Assembly: GCA_910584045.1 (NCBI GenBank)
Contig: CAJTYO010000044.1
Location: 1 to 23,153 of the forward strand
Source of the DNA: an uncultured Oscillospiraceae bacterium
Lineage (GTDB): Bacteria > Bacillota > Clostridia > Oscillospirales > Oscillospiraceae
DNA: 23,153 bases
Reading direction: 5' to 3'
Shown: positions 1 to 5,698 of the stretch, piece by piece
Position numbering within the stretch: position 1 is the stretch's first letter
Layout: each line of letters begins with the position of its first letter
Notes under the pieces: generated by a model
The model's input: the letters and a program-made list of their open reading frames with translations, nothing else
What the model was told of the DNA's origin: nothing
Databases searched by the model: none
Translations under genes and position numbers: made by a program

Positions 1-140
1 CCGTTGGCGGACCACTGGTCAACCAGGTCGGCCATGGGGCTGGACGGGGTGATCGGATAGATCGCCGCAACCTCGGAAAACGCATAGGAGACATGCGCCG
101 CCGCGTTGTTGCCGTCCATGGACTTAAACTTTCTTGCCAT
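1..140 (-). CDS. nifJ: Pyruvate:ferredoxin (flavodoxin) oxidoreductase, N-terminal fragment
   Basis: The gene starts at an ATG at 138-140 on the minus strand and runs off the left edge, so only about 46 codons are visible. The peptide opens MARKFKSMDGNNAAAHVSYA and contains YPITPSSPMADLVDQW, the hallmark start of domain I of single-chain pyruvate:ferredoxin oxidoreductases. These cytoplasmic enzymes use thiamine pyrophosphate and iron-sulfur clusters to turn pyruvate and CoA into acetyl-CoA, CO2 and reduced ferredoxin. A strong AGGAGGAG ribosome site lies about 10 bases upstream of the start. The gene is divergent from mnmG and has its own sigma-A-like promoter. The catalytic domains and clusters are outside the window. 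Another 2-oxoacid oxidoreductase of the same family cannot be fully excluded from the N-terminus alone. Confidence 0.9.
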   Translation of the reverse strand, partial: MARKFKSMDGNNAAAHVSYAFSEVAAIYPITPSSPMADLVDQWSAN

Positions 141-178
141 AGTTTTTTGCTCCTCCTGAATATTTGATACTGCTATGG

Positions 179-190
179 TGTGAATACACA
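179..190. promoter_or_regulatory. Palindromic operator-like site in the nifJ leader
   Basis: TGTGAATACACA has complementary TGTG/CACA half-sites. It lies about 25-30 bases downstream of the nifJ -10 box, inside the predicted leader. A wider inverted repeat, ATACTG at 167-172 and CAGTAT at 205-210, encloses it. The position suits a repressor site, possibly for a redox regulator, but no regulator is identified. Confidence 0.3.
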
Positions 191-212
191 GCAAGGTACT
201 CATACAGTATTT

Positions 213-241
213 ACTATACCATGTTTTCCGCCTTCTGTAAA
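213..241 (-). promoter_or_regulatory. Sigma-A-type promoter for nifJ
   Basis: On the minus strand a TTTACA -35 box (236-241) is followed after exactly 17 bases by a TATAGT -10 box (213-218). It reads toward nifJ and leaves a 5' untranslated leader of about 65 bases. Spacing and orientation fit; activity is inferred. Confidence 0.65.
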
Positions 242-353
242 CGGCCTGTTCGCACCATTTCCGGAAATTTTTCTTTTTCTCCGGAATGGCGGAAAATTGT
301 ATCCATTTTTTGGCGATTTTCGCAAATGAGGGATAGCGCTTCCCGGATATTCG

Positions 354-362
354 TGGTATACT
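354..362 (+). promoter_or_regulatory. Possible extended -10 promoter for mnmG
   Basis: TGGTATACT matches the extended -10 pattern TGnTATAAT at five of the six hexamer bases. It lies about 58 bases before the mnmG start. No convincing -35 box sits 16-18 bases upstream, so it would depend on the TG extension. A small GC hairpin (387-404) follows and runs into the ribosome site. Confidence 0.35.
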
Positions 363-419
363 ACTGATTATATTTTGTACTTCCCGCGCCGCCGGAGGGC
401 GGCGGAGAGGGGAATGCCC

Positions 420-2285
420 ATGAAAACCTTTTTGGCAGGACAATACGATATTGCCGTCGTCGGCGCGGGTCACGCCGGCATCGAGGCCGCTCTGGCTGCC
501 GCCCGCCTGGGCCGGAGGACCATCTGCTTTACCATCAATCTGGACGCGGTTGGCAACATGCCTTGCAACCCCGCCGTCGGCGGCACGGGGAAGGGCCACC
601 TGGTCCGGGAGCTGGACGCCCTGGGGGGCGAGATGGCGCGGGCCGCCGACGCGTCCTGCATCCAGTACCGCCTCCTCAACCGTGGAAAGGGCCCCGCCGT
701 ACACAGTCTCCGGGCTCAGGCGGACCGCCGGCGCTATCAGGCCGTCATGAAGCACGCTCTGGAGCGGCAGGCCAACCTCACCCTTCGCCAGGGGGAGGTT
801 GTGGATATCCGCCTCACCAGCGGCCGGGTGAGTCACGTGGTTGCGCATACCGGCGCAGTCTATGAGGTGGGAGCCGCCGTGATCTGCTCGGGCACCTATC
901 TCAATGGGCGGACCATTGTGGGCGAGTGCGTCCGGGACGGCGGGCCCGACGGCATGTTCGCCGCCTCGGCACTGACGGAGCGCCTGGTGGCTATGGGGCT
1001 GCGCCTGAGGCGCTTCAAGACGGGCACCCCGCCCCGGATCAACGCTCGCAGCGTGGATTTCTCCAAAATGGAGCGCCAGGAGGGTGACGGGGAGACCATG
1101 CCCTTCTCCTTCGAGACGGAGGCCCCCCCGGTGAACCGGGCGGTGTGCTATCTGACCTACACCAGCGAGGAGACCCACCGGATCATCCGCGCCAATCTGG
1201 ACCGCTCCCCCATGCACAGCGGAGTCATCGAGGGGGTGGGCCCCCGGTACTGCCCCTCGATCGAAGCCAAGGTCACCCGCTTTGCGGACAAGCCCCGGCA
1301 CCAGCTGTTCATCGAGCCCATGGGCCTGGATACGGAGGAGCTGTACGTCCAGGGCTTCTCCTCTGCCATGCCGGAGGAGGTCCAGTTGGCCATGCTGCAC
1401 ACCATCCCCGGCCTGGAGCAGGCGGAGATGATGCGCCCCGCCTACGCCATCGAGTACGACTGTGTCGATCCCCTGGAGCTGCGGCCCACCCTGGAGTGCA
1501 AGAAGGTCCCCGGCCTGTACGGCGCGGGGCAGTTTTGCGGCTCTTCCGGTTATGAGGAGGCGGCGGTCCAGGGCTTTGTGGCGGGGGTTAACGCCGCCCT
1601 GGCCCAGAAGGGGGAGCCCCCTCTGGTCCTCTCCCGGGGCCAGTCCTATATCGGTACGTTGATTGACGATCTGGTCACCAAGGGCACGGACGAGCCCTAC
1701 CGCATGATGACCAGCCGCAGCGAATATCGCCTGCTGCTCCGTCAGGACAACGCGGATCAGCGCCTGTGCCCCGTGGGCCGCCGGATTGGCCTGGTGTCCG
1801 CTGAGCGGCTTGCCCGGGTGGAGGCCAAGTATGAGGCCGTGGACCGGGAGATCCGCCGTCTGGCCGCCCGGGGTGTGCCGCCCTCGGAGGAGCTGAACGC
1901 CCTTCTGGCGGAGCGGGGCACCGCGCCGGTCACCGACGGCGCCCCCCTCATTGCCCTTCTCCGCCGGCCCCAGGTGCGTTACGAGGACCTGAGCCCCTTC
2001 GACCCGGACAGGCCTGACCTGCCCCCGGCGGTGCGGGAGCAGGTGGAGATCTCCGTCAAGTACGAGGGCTATATCCAGCGCCAGCTCCAGGAGGTGGAGG
2101 AGCTGCGCCGGATGGAGAGCCGGTCCCTGCCCGCGGATATGGATTACGCCTCCATCCAGGGGCTGCGGCTGGAGGCTAGGGAGAAGCTCGGCGCCGTGCG
2201 CCCCCTGAATCTGGGGCAGGCGGCCCGTATCTCCGGCGTGTCCCCTGCGGATGTGGCGGCGCTGATGATCTCCCTGGAGAAATAA
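420..2285 (+). CDS. mnmG: tRNA uridine-5-carboxymethylaminomethyl modification enzyme MnmG (GidA)
   Basis: This FAD-dependent enzyme works with MnmE in the cytoplasm to install carboxymethylaminomethyl groups on U34 of certain tRNAs. The product is 621 residues, normal for the family. Near the N-terminus it has the dinucleotide-binding motif VVGAGHAGIEAA. Further on come family stretches such as NMPCNPAVGGTGKGHLVREL, RFKTGTPPRI and GLYGAGQFCGSSGYEEAA, and a helical C-terminal MnmE/tRNA-binding domain with YEGYIQRQ and RISGVSPADVAALM. I chose the ATG at 420 because GGAGAGG (404-410) lies about 9 bases upstream; ATGs at 375 and 414 are open in frame but poorly placed. The usual clostridial neighbours mnmE and rsmG are not adjacent. 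The alpha/beta hydrolase gene follows after 66 bases in the same direction. Confidence 0.96.
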   Translation: MKTFLAGQYDIAVVGAGHAGIEAALAAARLGRRTICFTINLDAVGNMPCNPAVGGTGKGHLVRELDALGGEMARAADASCIQYRLLNRGKGPAVHSLRAQADRRRYQAVMKHALERQANLTLRQGEVVDIRLTSGRVSHVVAHTGAVYEVGAAVICSGTYLNGRTIVGECVRDGGPDGMFAASALTERLVAMGLRLRRFKTGTPPRINARSVDFSKMERQEGDGETMPFSFETEAPPVNRAVCYLTYTSEETHRIIRANLDRSPMHSGVIEGVGPRYCPSIEAKVTRFADKPRHQLFIEPMGLDTEELYVQGFSSAMPEEVQLAMLHTIPGLEQAEMMRPAYAIEYDCVDPLELRPTLECKKVPGLYGAGQFCGSSGYEEAAVQGFVAGVNAALAQKGEPPLVLSRGQSYIGTLIDDLVTKGTDEPYRMMTSRSEYRLLLRQDNADQRLCPVGRRIGLVSAERLARVEAKYEAVDREIRRLAARGVPPSEELNALLAERGTAPVTDGAPLIALLRRPQVRYEDLSPFDPDRPDLPPAVREQVEISVKYEGYIQRQLQEVEELRRMESRSLPADMDYASIQGLRLEAREKLGAVRPLNLGQAARISGVSPADVAALMISLEK

Positions 2286-2351
2286 AATGGATGCTTCAAT
2301 TGGCGCGTCCGTCCAACACACTTACAGACAGGCTGGAGAAAGGAGCCCCCT

Positions 2352-3053
2352 ATGTCGGACATCACCATGCGCTATGTCAAGCAGGGCGGCGGGCCGCCCC
2401 TGCTCTTCCTCCACGGCAACGGGGAGAACGGTTCCTATTTTGTCAACCAGATGGGGGCCTTTTCCCTCCACTACACGGTCTATGCCATCGACACCCGGGG
2501 CCATGGACAGACCCCCCGGGGCGAGGCCCCCTTCACCATGGCCCAGTTTGCCCAGGACCTGCTGGACTTCCTGGACGAGGAGAAGATTGAGCGCACCAAT
2601 ATACTGGGGTTCAGCGACGGGGGAAACATCGCCCTGACCTTCGCTCTGGCCCATCCGGAACGGGTGGACCGGCTGATCCTCAACGGAGCCAACCTGTCCC
2701 CCTCTGGTGTGAAGCTCCATTTGCAGATACCCATTGTACTGAGCTATCATCTGGCCTCCCTCTTTGCCGGCAGATGTCTGGAGGCGAAGCTCCGCGCGGA
2801 GATTCTGGGCCTGATGGTCAAGGAACCCCATATCCGGCCCGAGGAGCTGACCGCCCTCACCGTTCCCACATTGGTCATTGTGGGAACGAAGGATATGATT
2901 AAGGACGAACATACCCTGCTCATCGCCAGCAGTCTGCCCAACAGCCGGCTGGAGATCATCGTGGGGGATCATTTTATTGCCGCTAAGAATCCCGACGCCT
3001 TCAACGAGGCCGTCGCAGCCTTCCTGGCGGACACGAGGAGTGAAATATCGTGA
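2352..3053 (+). CDS. Alpha/beta-fold hydrolase
   Basis: A 233-residue cytoplasmic protein of the alpha/beta hydrolase superfamily. The oxyanion-hole motif LHGNGEN is at about residues 20-26. The nucleophile elbow GFSDG places Ser88. An acid is likely at Asp181 (GTKDMI) and the catalytic His at His207 (GDHFIA), so the triad looks complete. There is no signal peptide or membrane segment. AAAGGAG precedes the ATG at good spacing. Its stop codon overlaps the GTG start of murT (GTGA), implying translational coupling and a possible link to envelope precursor metabolism. The substrate cannot be told from sequence; esterase, lactonase or C-C hydrolase are all possible. Confidence 0.88.
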   Translation: MSDITMRYVKQGGGPPLLFLHGNGENGSYFVNQMGAFSLHYTVYAIDTRGHGQTPRGEAPFTMAQFAQDLLDFLDEEKIERTNILGFSDGGNIALTFALAHPERVDRLILNGANLSPSGVKLHLQIPIVLSYHLASLFAGRCLEAKLRAEILGLMVKEPHIRPEELTALTVPTLVIVGTKDMIKDEHTLLIASSLPNSRLEIIVGDHFIAAKNPDAFNEAVAAFLADTRSEIS

Positions 3054-4384
3054 GACTGTTTCTGGCAATCATTGTCTGCAAGCTGCTGCGCTTCGCGGGC
3101 AGACTGGTGGGCAAGGGCAGCAGCCTGCCCGGAAAATACGCTCTGAAAATCTGCCCCGACGCTCTGGGTAGGGTGAAGCTGCCCGAATATATCGTCGCTG
3201 TCACAGGCAGCAACGGTAAGACCTCCACCGTGGAGATGGTCGCCGCCATCCTCCGGGCGGGGGGGAGGAGCGTGGTATATAACGAGGAGGGCTCCAACCA
3301 GATCGAGGGGGTAACCACCCTGATCCTGGGCGGCTGCTCCCTGGGCGGGCGGCTGCGGGGCGACGTGCTGCTGCTGGAGAGCGACGAGCGGTATGCCCGG
3401 CGATCCTTCCGCTGGTTCCACCCCACCCACTTTGTCATTACCAACCTCTACCGGGACCAGCTGACCCGGAATGGCCACCCGGAGTGGGTCTATGATGCCA
3501 TTCTCCCCGCCGTCCACCCGGAGACCACTCTGGTGCTCAACGCCGACGACCCCCTGGTGAGCCGCTTCGCCCAGGACCACGAGAAGGTGAAGTGGTTCGG
3601 TCTGGACCGGTGCTCCATCAGCACAGAGGAGCACCGCGGCATCTACCACGACGGCGCGATCTGCCCCGTCTGCCACGCTCGGATGGAGTACGGGTGCTAC
3701 CATTATGAGCATATCGGACACTACCGCTGCACAAGTTGCAGCTATGGCCGCCAGAAGACGGACTTCACTGTCACGGCCCTGGACCTGGAGAGCGGGAAGC
3801 TGACCATCGACGAGGGGACGGAGATATCCCTGGCCTTCAAAAGCATTTATAATGTGTACAACATTCTGGCGGCCTGGTCGGTGTGCTCTCTGGCGGGAGT
3901 GGACCGGGAGGTCATGACCTCGGTCATCAACAACTATATTCTGAAAAATGGACGGATGGTCCGCTTCACGCTGGGGGGGCATCGCGGTACGCTGCTGACC
4001 AGCAAGCACGAGAACTCCGTGGCCTATGACACCAACCTGGGGTATATCGCGGGCACGGAGGAGCCGTGTCAGGTACTGGTGATTGTGGACGCCATCAGCC
4101 GCAAATACTTTACCGGCGAGACCAGCTGGCTGTGGGACGTCGACTTTGAACAGCTGAACCGGCCGCATGTGCAAAAGGTCCTCCTCTGCGGCAAGTATGT
4201 CCACGATCTGGCCATGCGGTTCGACTATACGGATATCCCAGCGGAGAGGATCGCCTGCTATGACGCCGTTTCCCAGGCAGCCGGGGCGCTGGAGGAGGAT
4301 GGGGGGAGCGAGGCGCTGTACGTGGTGACCTGCTTCTCCGATCGGGACAAACTGCTGGGCCTGGTCAAACGGGAGGAGGGCTGA
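3050..4384 (+). CDS. murT: MurT-like Mur ligase (lipid II isoglutaminyl synthase, ligase subunit)
   Basis: MurT is the ATP-dependent subunit that, with GatD, amidates the alpha-carboxyl of D-Glu in lipid II at the inner face of the membrane. The 444-residue product starts with a hydrophobic helix (about 1-20), then has the Mur ligase P-loop TGSNGKTST (52-60), a four-Cys zinc ribbon inserted in the central domain (C205, C208, C227, C230) and a C-terminal DUF1727-type domain. The GTG start at 3050 has GAGGAG about 9 bases upstream and overlaps the hydrolase stop. The C-terminal domain is odd. Where MurT proteins usually carry a KNPxGxN motif I read SKHENSVAYDTN, and in place of the ADGxDxSW motif, which I think supplies the triad Asp to GatD, I read YFTGETSW (353-360). 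It may be a divergent paralogue rather than a standard MurT. Confidence 0.85.
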   Translation: MRLFLAIIVCKLLRFAGRLVGKGSSLPGKYALKICPDALGRVKLPEYIVAVTGSNGKTSTVEMVAAILRAGGRSVVYNEEGSNQIEGVTTLILGGCSLGGRLRGDVLLLESDERYARRSFRWFHPTHFVITNLYRDQLTRNGHPEWVYDAILPAVHPETTLVLNADDPLVSRFAQDHEKVKWFGLDRCSISTEEHRGIYHDGAICPVCHARMEYGCYHYEHIGHYRCTSCSYGRQKTDFTVTALDLESGKLTIDEGTEISLAFKSIYNVYNILAAWSVCSLAGVDREVMTSVINNYILKNGRMVRFTLGGHRGTLLTSKHENSVAYDTNLGYIAGTEEPCQVLVIVDAISRKYFTGETSWLWDVDFEQLNRPHVQKVLLCGKYVHDLAMRFDYTDIPAERIACYDAVSQAAGALEEDGGSEALYVVTCFSDRDKLLGLVKREEG

Positions 4385-4386
4385 CA

Positions 4387-5115
4387 ATGGAGGTGACAAT
4401 CTTACACCTGTTTCCCGATTTTATGAGCCTCTACGGCGAGTATGCCAACCTGGCGGTGCTGCGCCGTCGTCTGGAGGACCTGGGCGTACAGGTGACGGTC
4501 CGGGCGGTAAACGGCGAGGACAGGCCGGACTTCCGGGGCTCGGATCTGCTCTACATGGGCGCGGGCACGGAGCACAGGCAGAAAATCGCGCTGGAGAAGC
4601 TCCTGCCGGTGGCGGCGGAGCTGCGGGCGGCGGTGGAGGCGGGGACGCTGCTCCTCTTCACCGGGAACGCCATGGAGATGTTGGGGGCTTCGGTCACTGA
4701 CGCCGCAGGGAGGGTTTGGCCCGCTCTGGCACTGGCGGATTTTACCACCGTGGAGACAGACCAGCGGACGCCTGGGGATGTGGTGGCATCTCCGGCGCTG
4801 TGGGAGGCCCCAACGGTGGGCTTTATGAACAAGTGCAGCGTGACCCAGGGGATCACTACGCCGCTGTTCAAGGAGCTGCTCCTGGGCTTCGGCAACGACG
4901 CAGAGCACGGGGCGGAGGGATATGTGTCCGGCAATGTGCTCGGCACCCACCTCACCGGACCGGTACTGGTGAAGAATCCGGAATTTCTGGAGTTTATCAC
5001 CCGGCGGCTCTATGAGGTCAAGGGCTGGGAGTGTCCAGCGCGCCTGCCCGACCTGCCCCACCAGCGGGAGGCCTATGAGGTGACGCTGCGGGAGCTGCGG
5101 GCTAGGGTTAGATAA
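4387..5115 (+). CDS. GatD-like class I glutamine amidotransferase subunit lacking the catalytic Cys and His
   Basis: This 242-residue protein has the GatD/CobB-type glutaminase fold and starts two bases after murT, so it is almost certainly MurT's partner. Family landmarks are the N-terminal HLFPDFMSLYGEYANL and the C-terminal block GNVLGTHLTGPVLVKNP. Active GatD proteins have a nucleophilic Cys in a motif like ICGGYQxLG; here the stretch is FTGNAMEMLG (91-100), with Gly93 at the Cys position. The catalytic His of GTYLHGP is replaced by Thr190 (GTHLTGP), though a His sits two residues earlier. I checked the codons directly and see no frameshift. Hydrolysis of glutamine therefore looks lost. 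The protein could act as a structural partner, deliver free ammonia, or serve a different amidation. GatD-family assignment is firm; function is open. Confidence 0.8.
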   Translation: MEVTILHLFPDFMSLYGEYANLAVLRRRLEDLGVQVTVRAVNGEDRPDFRGSDLLYMGAGTEHRQKIALEKLLPVAAELRAAVEAGTLLLFTGNAMEMLGASVTDAAGRVWPALALADFTTVETDQRTPGDVVASPALWEAPTVGFMNKCSVTQGITTPLFKELLLGFGNDAEHGAEGYVSGNVLGTHLTGPVLVKNPEFLEFITRRLYEVKGWECPARLPDLPHQREAYEVTLRELRARVR

Positions 5116-5180
5116 GGGTCCACGGGTGGCGGTATGGCTCTCCTAATTGGGGAATAGTATGAAGCTGTATGTTTGTTATA

Positions 5181-5234
5181 AAGGGTGAGGCTAATATCTT
5201 GCCACATACAACATAGCTGCGGCTCATTTGTGGC
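5181..5234 (+). repeat. Dispersed intergenic repeat, copy A
   Basis: This 54-base segment, 65 bases past the gatD-like stop, matches 13932-13985 at roughly three quarters of positions, allowing a small compensating shift. Shared blocks are AAGGGTGAG at the start, CCACAT in the middle and GGCTC-TTTGTGGC at the end. Weaker similarity continues for about 30 bases. Both copies sit just downstream of a plus-strand gene in the same orientation. Confidence 0.6.
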
Positions 5235-5393
5235 GAATGGAAGCAGTTGCGAGAAGGGCGGTGATACCTCAAAATCAAGCATTTTCCGCAACTGTACGAA
5301 CATTATCTCACAAATGGAATGGGTGGGCGACATGAACAGCATCCGTAACCGAGCTGAAGAAAGTATTCTGCATGAATTAGTCTATGCGATGTA
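5235..5393. other. Intergenic stretch with one doubtful short frame
   Basis: No recognisable gene. A plus-strand frame ending at the TAA at 5392-5394, just before the terminator stem, could encode a small peptide from the ATG at 5317 (MEWVG...) or 5332 (MNSIRN...ELVYAM). The upstream sequence is a weak ribosome site and I recognise no family. It is listed only so the stretch is accounted for. Confidence 0.3.
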
Positions 5394-5441
5394 AAAAAGC
5401 CAGGGGGAGCATGGTGATCGACATGCTCCCCCTGGCTTTTT
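5394..5441. terminator. Bidirectional intrinsic terminator with a 20-bp perfect stem
   Basis: Arms 5394-5413 and 5422-5441 are perfectly complementary over 20 bases around an 8-base loop. The left end is an A tract and the right end a T tract, with a GC-rich core between. This is the form of a rho-independent terminator that works both ways. It would end the mnmG-gatD transcript from the left and the minus-strand pseudogene or ABC-operon transcript from the right. Confidence 0.85.
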
Positions 5442-5444
5442 GCA

Positions 5445-5666
5445 TTACTCTTTCCCTCTGCTCTTGTAAACGTTATAGCGATTCTTACATTAGGGGCTGC
5501 AAAACTCAGCATTGGGGCGGATGGCGGCGAAAATTTTGTTGCAGTGTTTACAGGCATTCAAAGTGCTGCTCGTATCTGTCAGCATAAAGCGGGAAGGGAC
5601 GAAAGCGATGAAGGTCACACCCGGGGGGAAAGTCTGCCCTTTTGCTTGCTGTTGCTGCCCAGCACA
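5445..5666 (-). pseudogene. 3' remnant of a zinc-ribbon protein gene with an in-frame stop
   Basis: Reading the minus strand from an in-frame TGA at 5667-5669 gives about 58 sense codons. They include VTFIAFVPSRFMLTD and then CKHCNKIFAAIRPNAEFCSP. A TAA (5490-5492) interrupts, and the same frame continues CKNRYNVYKSRGKE to a TAA at 5445-5447. Together this is a Cys4 zinc-ribbon tail of the type CxxC...FCSxxCKNxYNVYKSR, seen at the C-terminus of a common clostridial family that I recall only loosely (DUF6076-like). The interrupting TAA lies one base from CAA (Gln). No start codon, ribosome site or N-terminal part is visible. The gene is a truncated relic ending just before the terminator. Confidence 0.7.
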
Positions 5667-5698
5667 TCATTCTGCCGCAATAATAAATATTGAGAGTG

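Noticed and set aside
375..419. Upstream ATG extending MnmG by 15 residues
   Set aside because: The extension is arginine-rich, lacks homology and passes through the hairpin and ribosome site that serve the ATG at 420.
2969..4399. Long minus-strand frame opposite murT
   Set aside because: MurT motifs on the plus strand are unambiguous; the reverse frame is a composition artefact.
5317..5394. Possible small gene ending right before the terminator
   Set aside because: Weak ribosome site and no recognised family, so it is noted only as a doubtful frame.
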